Below are positions 35,926 to 44,563 of a DNA stretch of 64,000 nucleotides, piece after piece (positions within the stretch are counted from its first letter, which is position 1; each line of letters starts with the position of its first letter). The notes under the pieces were generated by a model. That model searched no databases. It had not been told where the DNA came from and worked only from the letters and a program-made list of their open reading frames with translations. A program made the translations under genes and the position numbers. This stretch comes from Martelella endophytica (GTDB taxonomy: Bacteria; Pseudomonadota; Alphaproteobacteria; Rhizobiales; Rhizobiaceae). The stretch spans positions 3,813,818 to 3,877,817 of the forward strand of contig NZ_CP010803.1 of NCBI RefSeq assembly GCF_000960975.1. The letters run 5' to 3'.

Positions 35926-36681
35926 TCAGGCCGCTTCGCCGATGATATCGGCGTAGCCATTGGCTTCGAGTTCGTGGGCGAGTTCCTTGCCGCCGGACTT
36001 GATGATCTGGCCCTTGTAGAGCACGTGAACCGTGTCCGGCACGATGTAATCAAGCAGACGCTGGTAGTGGGTGATGACCATGACCGAGCGATCCGGCGCT
36101 CTGAGCGCGTTGACGCCGTCGGCGACAATCTTCAGCGCGTCGATATCGAGGCCCGAGTCGGTCTCGTCCATGACGCAGAGCTTCGGCTCCAGAAGCGCCA
36201 TCTGCAGGATTTCAGCGCGCTTCTTCTCACCACCGGAGAAGCCGACATTCAGCGGCCGCTTGAGCATGTCGTACTCGATCTTCAGTTCGGCCGAGGCTTC
36301 CTTGACGCGGCGCATGAAATCGGGCGTCGAAAGCTCGCCTTCGCCACGGGCCTTGCGCTGCTCGTTCATCGCCACCTTCAGGAACTGCATGGTGGCAACG
36401 CCGGGGATCTCCATCGGATACTGGAAGGCCAGGAATACGCCCTTGGCGGCGCGCTCGGCGGCATCGAGCTCCAGAATGTTCTCGCCGTTATAGATCACCT
36501 CACCTTCGGTGACCTCATAATCTTCACGACCGGCAAGGATATAGGACAGCGTCGACTTGCCGGAACCGTTCGGCCCCATGATGGCGGCAACTTCGCCGTC
36601 CTGAATCGTCAGGTTCAGCCCACGGATGATTTCCGTGCCGTCCTCGGCAATGCGTGCGTGCAGGTTCTTGATCTCAAGCAT
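35926..36681 (-). CDS. sufC: SufBCD ATPase SufC
   Basis: ABC-type ATPase of the SufBCD scaffold. Walker A GPNGSGKSTL is near residue 36, the signature is FSGGEKKRAEI and Walker B is LCVMDETDSGLD, all SufC-like. The 251 residues match the family. It lies 72 bases after sufB and 17 before sufD. Confidence 0.97.
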   Translation of the reverse strand: MLEIKNLHARIAEDGTEIIRGLNLTIQDGEVAAIMGPNGSGKSTLSYILAGREDYEVTEGEVIYNGENILELDAAERAAKGVFLAFQYPMEIPGVATMQFLKVAMNEQRKARGEGELSTPDFMRRVKEASAELKIEYDMLKRPLNVGFSGGEKKRAEILQMALLEPKLCVMDETDSGLDIDALKIVADGVNALRAPDRSVMVITHYQRLLDYIVPDTVHVLYKGQIIKSGGKELAHELEANGYADIIGEAA

Positions 36682-36753
36682 GACAAACTTCCTTCAAGGA
36701 ATAAGGTTAGCGCTCCAAGCGCTTGAATTCATATTAATTTCAGACAGCCTCGA

Positions 36754-38241
36754 TCAGCCGACAGAGCCTTCCAGCGAAATCCCGATCAGCTTCTGCGCCT
36801 CGACGGCGAATTCCATCGGTAGTTCCTGGATCACCTCACGCACAAAGCCGTTGACGATGAGGGCAATTGCCTCTTCCTCGGGAATGCCGCGCTGCATGCA
36901 GTAGAACAGCTGGTCCTCGGAGATCTTCGACGTCGTTGCCTCATGCTCGAAGCGGGCGGACGCGTTGCCGGCCTCGATGTAAGGCACGGTGTGGGCGCCG
37001 CACTTGTCGCCGATCAGGAGCGAGTCGCACTGGGTGAAGTTGCGCGCGTTCTCCGCCCTGCGATGGGCCGAAACCTGGCCGCGATAGGTGTTGTTGGAGA
37101 AGCCCGCGGAAATGCCCTTGGAGATGATGCGGCTCGAGGTGTTCTTGCCGAGATGGATCATCTTGGTGCCGCTGTCGATCTGCTGATGACCGTTGGAAAC
37201 GGCGATCGAATAGAACTCGCCGCGCGAATTGTCGCCGCGCAGCAGGCAGGACGGATACTTCCAGGTGATCGCCGAGCCGGTTTCGACCTGCGTCCACGAG
37301 ATCTTCGAGTTGTCGCCACGGCAATCGCCGCGCTTGGTGACGAAGTTGTAGATGCCGCCCTTGCCGTCCTTGTCGCCGGGGAACCAGTTCTGCACCGTCG
37401 AGTACTTGATCTCGGCGTCGTCCAGCGCGATCAGCTCGACGACGGCGGCATGAAGCTGGTTCTCGTCGCGCTGCGGGGCGGTGCAGCCTTCCAGATAGGA
37501 GACGTAGGCGCCCTCTTCCGCGATGATCAGCGTGCGCTCGAACTGGCCGGTGTTCTTCTCGTTGATACGGAAATAGGTCGACAGTTCCATCGGGCAGCGA
37601 ACGCCCTTCGGCACGTAGACGAACGAGCCATCGGTGAAGACAGCAGCGTTCAGAGCCGCGTAGAAGTTATCGCCGCGCGGAACGACCGAACCCAGATATT
37701 TCTGGATCAGTTCGGGATGCTCGCGGATTGCCTCGGAGATCGACATGAAGATCACACCGGCCTTGGCGAGTTCCTTCTTGAAGGTGGTGACGACCGAAAC
37801 CGAGTCGAACACGGCGTCGACGGCGACGCGGCTCGACGACTGGTGCTGCGGCTCCTGCACGCCGGCGAGGATTTCCTGTTCCTTCAGCGGAATGCCGAGC
37901 TTCTCATAGGTCGCCAGCAGTTCCGGATCGACCTCATCCAGCGTCTTCGGGCCGGTGAAGGATTTCGGCGCGGCATAATAATAGATGTCGTTGAAGTCGA
38001 TCTTCGGATAGCTCACCCTTGCCCAGGACGGCTCTTCCATGGTGAGCCAGCGCTGATAGGCCTCCAGACGCCATTGCAGCATCCAGTCGGGTTCGGACTT
38101 CTTGTGCGAGATGAAACGGATGATGTCTTCGGACAGGCCCTTGGGTGCCTTGTCCACTTCAATCATCGTCTCGAAACCGTATTTGTACTGATCGACGTCG
38201 ATCTTGGCGACCTGATCGACGGTTTCCTTGACGGCAACCAT
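36754..38241 (-). CDS. sufB: Fe-S cluster scaffold subunit SufB
   Basis: Main scaffold on which clusters are built. Diagnostic segments include [37 protein letters not shown] and the C-terminal [21 protein letters not shown] with conserved Glu and Cys residues. At 495 residues it is full length. It follows the class I cysteine desulfurase after 124 bases, which may hold a secondary promoter. Confidence 0.97.
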   Translation of the reverse strand: MVAVKETVDQVAKIDVDQYKYGFETMIEVDKAPKGLSEDIIRFISHKKSEPDWMLQWRLEAYQRWLTMEEPSWARVSYPKIDFNDIYYYAAPKSFTGPKTLDEVDPELLATYEKLGIPLKEQEILAGVQEPQHQSSSRVAVDAVFDSVSVVTTFKKELAKAGVIFMSISEAIREHPELIQKYLGSVVPRGDNFYAALNAAVFTDGSFVYVPKGVRCPMELSTYFRINEKNTGQFERTLIIAEEGAYVSYLEGCTAPQRDENQLHAAVVELIALDDAEIKYSTVQNWFPGDKDGKGGIYNFVTKRGDCRGDNSKISWTQVETGSAITWKYPSCLLRGDNSRGEFYSIAVSNGHQQIDSGTKMIHLGKNTSSRIISKGISAGFSNNTYRGQVSAHRRAENARNFTQCDSLLIGDKCGAHTVPYIEAGNASARFEHEATTSKISEDQLFYCMQRGIPEEEAIALIVNGFVREVIQELPMEFAVEAQKLIGISLEGSVG

Positions 38242-38365
38242 AATGTCACTCCACGCATGACCGGGTTCAAGGCCCGGCGGTTTTCATTCCAAAGCGGGTT
38301 TACCGCTCTATTTAATCAGCCCGGCGGACAATTGCACCCCGCCCGACTTACGATTCGTCAATTCT

Positions 38366-39526
38366 TCAGGCCGCGGCATCCGAAAGCCGGCGGCGACCTG
38401 CAATCTTCGCGAACACGGCGATCGCCGCATCGATTTCAGCCTCTGTCGTGGCAGCCCCGATGGAGATGCGCAGCGCGCCGAGCCGCGCATCGAGCCCCAT
38501 TGCCTTCAGCACATGGCTCTCGCCAACCTTGCCGGACGAGCAGGCCGACCCCGCGGAAAGCGCAATGCCCTCGAGATCGAAGGCGATCTGCCCTGTTTCG
38601 GCCTTCAGGCCCGGCAGCACAAAGCATGTGGTGTTCGGCACGCGCGGGCCGGCTTCGCCGAGGATGACGACATCGCCCGCTGCCTGCCGCATGCCCGCTT
38701 CAAGCCGGTCGCGCAAGGCCGCAATCATGCGATTGCGTTCGGCAAGGTCGCGTACGGCGAAGGCTGCCGCGGCACCAAAGCCCATAATGCCGGCAATGCT
38801 TTCCGTTCCCGAACGATGCCCCTTCTCGTGACCGCCCCCCCTGACAAGCGGCGCCGGCATCAGCGTCTCGCCACGCGAAACGAGCGCGCCGACACCCTTC
38901 GGCCCGCCGATCTTGTGGGAAGAGATGATGAGAAAATCGGCGCCGAGTGCCTCCAACGACACCGGAATGCGGCCCACGGCCTGCACCGCATCAACGACCA
39001 GAATGCCGCCATGCGCATGCACAATCTTTGCCGCGTCCGCGACGGGCTGCAGAATTCCGGTTTCGCTGTTGGCGAGCATGATGGCAACCATCGGCAGACC
39101 CGAAGCGGGATCATGCGCGGCCAGCATTTCGTCCAGAGCGTCGAGACGGACAATGCCGTCGCCGCCGACCGGGATTTCATGCCGCGCGGCAAACCGACCG
39201 CCTTCGTGAACGGCCGGATGCTCGATTGCCGAAACATAGAGCGCACCCAGGCGCACCGGGCTGCGGCCCATGCGGAAATCCGGCGTCAGGATATGGTTGG
39301 CAGCCTCGGTTGCACCCGAGGTGAAGATGACATGCGCAGGATCGACACCGACGAGAGCGGCCACATCGCGTCTGGCCGCCTCGATCAGCCCGCGGGCAGC
39401 GCGCCCTTCGCGATGGACGGACGAAGCATTGCCCTGAAGATCAAGGCCATCAAGCACCGCGGCGCGCGCTTGCGAAAGAAGCGGCGCAGTCGCATTCCAG
39501 TCGAGATAGATCCGGTTGGTGCCCAT
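38366..39526 (-). CDS. Class I (NifS/IscS-like) cysteine desulfurase
   Basis: PLP cysteine desulfurase of the group I type: lysine in ISSHKIGGPKGVGAL and active-site cysteine in the long loop SAGSACSSGKVGESH. The start at 39526 gives 386 residues; codons upstream of it are unlikely. It is the first gene of the suf operon, downstream of a promoter with two iron-type boxes. It differs from the group II enzyme later in the same operon. No IscU or Rrf2-type gene is adjacent. Confidence 0.92.
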   Translation of the reverse strand: MGTNRIYLDWNATAPLLSQARAAVLDGLDLQGNASSVHREGRAARGLIEAARRDVAALVGVDPAHVIFTSGATEAANHILTPDFRMGRSPVRLGALYVSAIEHPAVHEGGRFAARHEIPVGGDGIVRLDALDEMLAAHDPASGLPMVAIMLANSETGILQPVADAAKIVHAHGGILVVDAVQAVGRIPVSLEALGADFLIISSHKIGGPKGVGALVSRGETLMPAPLVRGGGHEKGHRSGTESIAGIMGFGAAAAFAVRDLAERNRMIAALRDRLEAGMRQAAGDVVILGEAGPRVPNTTCFVLPGLKAETGQIAFDLEGIALSAGSACSSGKVGESHVLKAMGLDARLGALRISIGAATTEAEIDAAIAVFAKIAGRRRLSDAAA

Positions 39527-39628
39527 AATCCTGCCAAAATACCAAGGCTTTCCTGCCCCGGCACGCATTTTCCTTGAAATTGCCGGGTCGCTTGCCCTAT
39601 TTGGACCGCAGAACCGACGATACCCTGT

Positions 39629-39645
39629 TTTCGAATTATTCTAAA
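39629..39645 (-). promoter_or_regulatory. Predicted Irr-type iron control element before the suf operon
   Basis: On the minus strand it reads TTTAGAATAATTCGAAA, differing by one base from the rhizobial ICE consensus TTTAGAATnnTTCTAAA recalled for Irr. It overlaps the predicted transcript start. Confidence 0.6.
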
Positions 39646-39648
39646 CTG

Positions 39649-39677
39649 CTTGTAGAAAAGATGACCTAAATAGTCAA
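39649..39677 (-). promoter_or_regulatory. Predicted promoter of the suf operon
   Basis: Minus-strand TTGACT (39672-39677) and TACAAG (39649-39654) with a 17-base spacer; predicted start near 39642, about 115 bases before the first coding codon. The two iron boxes overlap its elements. Confidence 0.55.
39662..39676 (-). promoter_or_regulatory. Predicted RirA-type iron-responsive operator
   Basis: Minus-strand TGACTATTTAGGTCA fits the rhizobial IRO form TGA-N9-TCA, with a perfect four-base palindrome TGAC/GTCA. It overlaps the predicted -35 region. A wider pair GATGAC (39660-39665) / GTCATC (39678-39683) surrounds it. Confidence 0.6.
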
Positions 39678-39735
39678 GTCATCACCCCTCCCGCAAGCGA
39701 GCAGAACAGTTCGGATCGAATTTTCCGGAGAGCCA

Positions 39736-40413
39736 ATGCCCGAAGTGATTTTCAATGGCCCGGCTGGCCGCCTCGAAGGCCGCTACCAGCCGTCCAAGGA
39801 AAAGAATGCGCCGATCGCGATCGTGCTGCATCCTCATCCCCGTTTCGGCGGCACCATGAACAACCCGATCGTCTACGAACTCTTCTACATGTTCCAGCGC
39901 CGCGGCTTCACCACGCTGCGCTTCAACTTCCGCGGCATCGGCCGCAGCCAGGGCGAATTCGACCACGGCTCGGGCGAGTTGTCGGATGCGGCCGCGGCGC
40001 TCGACTGGGTGCAGAGCCTGCATCCCGATTCGAAGAACTGCTGGGTCGCCGGCTATTCCTTCGGCTCGTGGATCGGCATGCAGCTTTTGATGCGCCGGCC
40101 GGAGATCGAGGGCTTCATGTCGATCGCCCCGCAGCCGAATATCTACGACTTCTCGTTCCTCGCGCCCTGCCCGTCTTCCGGTCTCATCATCCATGGTGAT
40201 GCCGACAAGGTGGCGCCGCCGCGCGACGTTAACGGCCTCGTCGAGAAGCTGAAGACGCAGAAGGGCATCCTGATTACCCAGAAGACCATTTCCGGCGCCA
40301 ACCACTTCTTCTCCGGCAAGAACGACGAGCTTCTGGCCGACTGCGAAGACTACCTCGACCGCCGGCTTGAGGGTGAGCTGGTGCCTGAACCAGCGCCGAA
40401 GCGGATCCGCTGA
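39736..40413 (+). CDS. Alpha/beta hydrolase
   Basis: Cytosolic serine hydrolase fold of 225 residues. The nucleophile elbow is GYSFGSW, the oxyanion region is HPHPRFGGTMNN, and the catalytic His is probably in SGANHFF; IIHGDADKV carries the acid. This small group is widespread in proteobacteria and is usually annotated only as alpha/beta hydrolase. It is divergent from the suf operon and shares its intergenic region, a neighbourhood I recall from other rhizobia. The substrate is unknown. Confidence 0.88.
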   Translation: MPEVIFNGPAGRLEGRYQPSKEKNAPIAIVLHPHPRFGGTMNNPIVYELFYMFQRRGFTTLRFNFRGIGRSQGEFDHGSGELSDAAAALDWVQSLHPDSKNCWVAGYSFGSWIGMQLLMRRPEIEGFMSIAPQPNIYDFSFLAPCPSSGLIIHGDADKVAPPRDVNGLVEKLKTQKGILITQKTISGANHFFSGKNDELLADCEDYLDRRLEGELVPEPAPKRIR

Positions 40414-40433
40414 GGTATCTGATTTTGTAATAG

Positions 40434-40464
40434 AAAACGGCCGGAACTTCCGGCCGTTTTTTTT
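40434..40464 (+). terminator. Terminator after the alpha/beta hydrolase gene
   Basis: Twelve-base-pair stem AAAACGGCCGGA / TCCGGCCGTTTT with an ACT loop and a run of eight T. Confidence 0.92.
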
Positions 40465-40488
40465 AACGCTTACAGTAAGAAAAACGCC

Positions 40489-41418
40489 TCATGGCAGCGT
40501 ATGCCCGGCGGCGCGGAAGATGCGGTACCATTCCTCGCGGCTGAGCGTCACATCCGAACCGGCGGCACATTCGCGAACACGGCCGGGATTGGTGGTCCCC
40601 AGCACGACCTGGATATTGGCCGGATGGCGGGTGATCCAGGCGGTGGCGATGCCGGTCGGCGTCACGCCATAAGCCGCAGCGAGGTCATCGAGCACGTCGT
40701 TCAGTTCCGCATAGTTCTCGCGATCGCCGATGAACACGCCATCGAAGAACGCCTTCTGGAAGGGCGACCAGGCCTGCAGCATCATGCCCTTCAGCCGCGA
40801 ATAGTCGAGCAGGCCGTTGTCGCGGGAGATCGACTGGTCGAGCCCCTTCATGTTGGCGGCAATCCCCTGTGCGAACAGATTGGCGTGGGTGATGCTGAGC
40901 TGGACCTGATTGAAGAGCAGTGGCTGGTTCACCGCCGATTTCAGCAGCTCGATCTGCCCGGGCGTGTGGTTTGACACACCGAACTGCCGCACCTTGCCAG
41001 CCGCGTGCAGTTCGTCAAAGGCTTCCGCCACCTCCTCCGGCTCCACCAGCGTGTCCGGCCGGTGCAGCAACAGCACGTCGAGATAATCCGTCTTCAGCGC
41101 CGCAAGCGAGCCATCGACGGTCGCCAGGATATGCTCCTTCGAGAAATCGAAGAACCCCTTGCGGATGCCGACCTTGCTCTGGATCAGGATGCGGGCGCGG
41201 TCGTCGGCCGAAAGCGTAACCGCATCGCCGAAACGCTTTTCGCAAAGGTGCCGCTCGCCGCCGTAGATATCGGCATGATCGAAACAGGTCACGCCAGCGT
41301 CAACCGCCGCATCGAACAGAGTTCGGATATCGGCATCGGCCATCCTGGTGATCCGCATCAGCCCGAGAATGACGCTCGAGACTTCAATCCCGGTTTGCGG
41401 AACGGTATAGTATTTCAT
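40489..41418 (-). CDS. Aldo/keto reductase
   Basis: NADPH-dependent oxidoreductase of the AKR fold, similar in pattern to the YdhF group. The catalytic Tyr is in FDHADIYGGE, the Lys in QSKVGIRKG and the His in LLLHRPDTL. The start at 41418 follows AAGGGGGAAG, giving 309 residues. It is single, convergent with the hydrolase gene. Substrate unknown. Confidence 0.9.
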   Translation of the reverse strand: MKYYTVPQTGIEVSSVILGLMRITRMADADIRTLFDAAVDAGVTCFDHADIYGGERHLCEKRFGDAVTLSADDRARILIQSKVGIRKGFFDFSKEHILATVDGSLAALKTDYLDVLLLHRPDTLVEPEEVAEAFDELHAAGKVRQFGVSNHTPGQIELLKSAVNQPLLFNQVQLSITHANLFAQGIAANMKGLDQSISRDNGLLDYSRLKGMMLQAWSPFQKAFFDGVFIGDRENYAELNDVLDDLAAAYGVTPTGIATAWITRHPANIQVVLGTTNPGRVRECAAGSDVTLSREEWYRIFRAAGHTLP

Positions 41419-41518
41419 GGCTTCCCCCTTTTGCATCGGTCGCTAAAGTCGAGGGACCGTAGAGCCTTCGCGCGACCAGCGAAAGCCCCGCAGATGGCGT
41501 TGAACGCACAAGCTCGAT

Positions 41519-41549
41519 AAAAAGGGGCCGCGACGACCGCCGCGGGCCC
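41519..41549 (-). terminator. Terminator-like hairpin downstream of the autotransporter relic
   Basis: On the minus strand a GC-rich stem (one C-C mismatch) with an eight-base loop is followed by TTTTT. It fits the end of the relic gene, whose last codon is at 41640. Confidence 0.5.
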
Positions 41550-41639
41550 TGATGTTCGATCTCGCGATCTCAGAACCGGATCATCGAACTCGCGTGTGCG
41601 GGATTCTGCCTTTCTTTTTAAGATTCGCAGCGAGCGCCG

Positions 41640-42158
41640 TCAGAACGGCACGCTCAGGCGTACCTTGCCGGCGCTTGAGGTGATCTTGTCGGAGAAATGG
41701 CCCTCATATTCCAGACGCAGGTCGACATTCGAAAGGGTCGCCCCGGTTAATCCTTGTTCGGCCCCGTGCAGCCCTTGCCGCCAATGCTGCGTGCCGCCAT
41801 GGCGGCGCTGATGTAGGACGTCGAGCCCGTGACATCGACGGTGATGCTGGTATCGCTTCGCACCGTGACGCGGCCGGGGCGCCACCTTTATCGTCGCCGT
41901 CGGCCCCCTCCGAGCCGATCAGCCATCCCGAATATTGCGTGCCGGACGTGATTGTCAGCGTCTGCATCGAGCCGTTTTGCGTCACCTGGATCGCAGCACG
42001 TCATCGCCGGCATTGATCGAAAGTGCCGTGGCTTTGAGATTGACGGATGCGCTGCTGGAATCGAGCGAACAAGTGACGGGGTCGCCGGTGTAGTTACAAT
42101 CGTCTGCATGGCTCGCCGATGCCGCCAGAAGCGAAGCGGCGCAAACCGAGCCGAACAT
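41640..42158 (-). pseudogene. Decayed remnant of an autotransporter-type outer-membrane protein
   Basis: Coherent protein fragments lie in sequence but in different frames. The first, from the ATG at 42158, reads like a signal peptide (MFGSVCAASLLAASASHA) followed by DDCNYTGDPVTC and a beta-rich stretch ending at INAGDD. A frameshift leads to VTQNGSMQTLTITSGTQYSG. A second shift gives GRVTVRSDTSITVDVTGSTS, ended by a stop. The last frame reads SNVDLRLEYEGHFSDK and ends KVRLSVPF, the terminal Phe of a beta-barrel. Intact homologs would be far longer, so most of the passenger and barrel is missing. Family assignment is inference from style. Confidence 0.6.
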
Positions 42159-42454
42159 GAGGGACCGGAAACTTCGGGGGACACAGCCGGACGTGAGAAT
42201 GCGGTCTCGACGCCGCGTGATGCGTGGAAAGTCATCCGTGCCCCCCGAAGCAACTGGACGGCGATCCCGTCGGCAGATCCTGAACGACCTGGCGCGGCAT
42301 CACGTCCGATATCCCTTCACCATGCCAGAGGCAGGAGCGAATTCATCTGTATTTCGATGAAAGCGGTTGTTTTTTCGATGAACCGGCGTTCGATCCGAGC
42401 AAGGAAGAGGTAGAAGGGGTGACAGCAGACGCGAAAAGGAGGTCCGAGATATTC
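42159..42454. other. Gene-free stretch before the histidine kinase
   Basis: About 300 bases between the relic and the kinase. I see no convincing gene or terminator. A GTG at 42419 in the kinase frame is a possible earlier start. The stretch is less GC-rich toward its end (TTGTTTTTTCG), where a promoter could lie. Confidence 0.4.
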
Positions 42455-43564
42455 ATGGCGGGCGATGCGGAACATCGACGCAAGACGGAAGCGCTCGCCG
42501 GCAGTCAGTCGGCGCTGCCTACGCGTGTGCCGGTGCCAATGATCAGGACATTCTGGGGGGCGCAGATAGCCGCCTGGAGTTTTCTCACGCTCTTCGCCTG
42601 GACCGCGCGGCTCCTCACCTTCAACGATCTATTCGCAGCGACCGTGATGACCATGGCGCTCGAGCCGATCGGGTTTTTGATGACAGGAGCGCTGCACGTC
42701 TTCTTCCTGTCACGGAGGCGCCGGATCACATCCGTCCCGATCGTCATTTTCCTGCTGTGTTTCTCGGGTGCCGGCGGCGTGCTGCTGATGCAGATCGCCG
42801 ACGTCGTGCGACGGATTTTCCTTGGCGACGTCCAGCTGCCGATCGACGCCCGGATGACCACGGTCTTTTATACGATCGTACTCGTGGGCTGGTCGCTGAT
42901 GTATTTCTGGCTAACCGCCCTCCTGGAAGCACGGTCGGAACGTTTCCGGGCGGCCGAGGCGCGGTCGGAAACGATGCGGCTCGAGCTGGAACGGCTGCAT
43001 CTGCAGCTCGCCCCGCATTTCCTGTTCAACGCCCTCAATTCGGTCGCCTCCGAAATCCACGAACGGCCGGACGAAGCGCTGGAAATGGTTCGCCGCATCT
43101 CCGCCTATCTGCGCTATTGCCTCGACCAGGCGGCCCATTCGCTTTGCCCCCTCACCGACGAGCTCGAGGCCATGCGCGCCTATTTGCGCATACAGGAACT
43201 GCGTTTCGAGGAAAGGCTTCGGTGTACGGTGAGCATCGATCCTTCGGCGCTTAATGTACTGGTGCCACATATGATCCTGCAGGGCCTGGTCGAGAATGCG
43301 GTCAAGCACGGGCTGCGGCATCAGGACGCCGACATCGAGATAACCGTTGTCGTGAAACGCATCGACGAGGACAGTATCGCGATCGAGGTGGTCAATTCGG
43401 GCACGCTTGCGCCGCAGCGGAGCGATCGCCCCGCCATCGGCCTCGCCAACACCCGCAAGCGGCTGCAACTGCATTATCCGCAAGGTTATGAATTGACACT
43501 GCGTGAGGTGGGCGGGAACGTCGTCGCCAGACTCGTACTGAAAGGTTCCGCATGCCTCGTGTAA
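42455..43564 (+). CDS. LytS/YehU-type sensor histidine kinase
   Basis: Membrane sensor kinase of the His_kinase (PF06580) type. About four transmembrane segments occupy residues 30-160, with no large periplasmic domain. The H-box is LHLQLAPHFLFNALNSV with the phospho-acceptor His at about residue 188, and the ATPase N-box is VENAVKHGL. I use the ATG at 42455, 12 bases after a perfect AGGAGG; a GTG at 42419 is possible. The stop overlaps the response regulator start by 13 bases, so the two form a coupled pair. Confidence 0.88.
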   Translation: MAGDAEHRRKTEALAGSQSALPTRVPVPMIRTFWGAQIAAWSFLTLFAWTARLLTFNDLFAATVMTMALEPIGFLMTGALHVFFLSRRRRITSVPIVIFLLCFSGAGGVLLMQIADVVRRIFLGDVQLPIDARMTTVFYTIVLVGWSLMYFWLTALLEARSERFRAAEARSETMRLELERLHLQLAPHFLFNALNSVASEIHERPDEALEMVRRISAYLRYCLDQAAHSLCPLTDELEAMRAYLRIQELRFEERLRCTVSIDPSALNVLVPHMILQGLVENAVKHGLRHQDADIEITVVVKRIDEDSIAIEVVNSGTLAPQRSDRPAIGLANTRKRLQLHYPQGYELTLREVGGNVVARLVLKGSACLV

Positions 43565-44289
43565 TCCTCGTCGATGACGAACCGCCGGCCCGGCGCGGGC
43601 TGACCCGGATGCTTTCCGCCTTCGAGGATATCGAAATCATTGGCGAAGCCGGTTCGGTCGATCAGGCGCGCGCGCTGATCGCGTCGCTGCAGCCGGACGC
43701 GGTTTTCCTCGATATCGAGCTCACGAGCGGCAAGGGCTTCGACATCGTCCGTGATCTGTCGACGGAAACGGCCGTCATCGTTGTCACGGCCTATAGCCTC
43801 TATGCCATAGACGCCTTCGATGTCGCGGCGCTGGATTTCCTCGTGAAGCCGGTCGAGCCCGAACGGCTCGAAACGGCGATCAACCGCCTGCGGGAACGGC
43901 TCGCCCAGCAGACATACGCGACATCGCCAGGCCCGAGGACGGGCCAACCTGCCCGCATCCTCCTGAAATCGATGATGTCATCGGTGATGGTTTCGATCGA
44001 CACCATCACCCTGCTGCAGGCCGAGGCAGATTTCACCCGGGTGCATCTCGACAACAACCAGACCTATCTCGCCGGCGGCCTGCTCGGCAAGTTCGAGGCT
44101 GACCTGCCCTCGCCCCCATTCTGTCGGCTAAGCCGCTCACTTATCGTCAACCTTGACCAGATCGGCTCTGTCGAATGGGAAAGCGGCGGACGCAGCAATG
44201 TGCGCTTCGCCTCCAGCGACCACACGATACCGCTTGGCCGCTCCGCCACCAAACGCCTCCGCCAACTCCTCGGTGCCCCCGCGAGTTGA
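43552..44289 (+). CDS. LytTR-family response regulator
   Basis: Partner of the preceding kinase. The receiver domain has the acidic pair Asp8-Asp9, phospho-acceptor Asp54 (VFLDIEL) and Lys99 (FLVKPVE). The LytTR DNA-binding domain covers about residues 140-240, with LLQAEADFTRVHL and FCRLSRSLIVNLDQI. The 245 residues are standard. A FadL-type gene follows 275 bases later in the same direction and is a possible target. The signal is unknown. Confidence 0.92.
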   Translation: MPRVILVDDEPPARRGLTRMLSAFEDIEIIGEAGSVDQARALIASLQPDAVFLDIELTSGKGFDIVRDLSTETAVIVVTAYSLYAIDAFDVAALDFLVKPVEPERLETAINRLRERLAQQTYATSPGPRTGQPARILLKSMMSSVMVSIDTITLLQAEADFTRVHLDNNQTYLAGGLLGKFEADLPSPPFCRLSRSLIVNLDQIGSVEWESGGRSNVRFASSDHTIPLGRSATKRLRQLLGAPAS

Positions 44290-44424
44290 AAGGCAGCGGT
44301 CGATCGATACGCGACACCGCAGAGGCGCTGACGCCACGGCTTCGGCGATACGATTCCCCATCATCAACCTGCAACTTGCCGCTGCCCGAGCCATCGGCTT
44401 GGCCGCAACGCGGCAAGCAAGACC

Positions 44425-44442
44425 TGTGACCATTAGGTCACA
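44425..44442. promoter_or_regulatory. Palindromic operator candidate upstream of the FadL gene
   Basis: TGTGACCATTAGGTCACA: perfect six-base arms with a six-base spacer, 122 bases before the FadL start. Its core TGAC-N6-GTCA matches the tandem sites before etfBA. Confidence 0.55.
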
Positions 44443-44563
44443 AACGTGAAAATTGCTCTGCATTATTCCTTTTGAGGATATTACCTGCCCTTAACGTTAG
44501 TTATGTTTCCAATCGGGAGTAGGAGCGTGATGCGCTCCGGTTTTGCGTGAGGAGGAGCAAACG

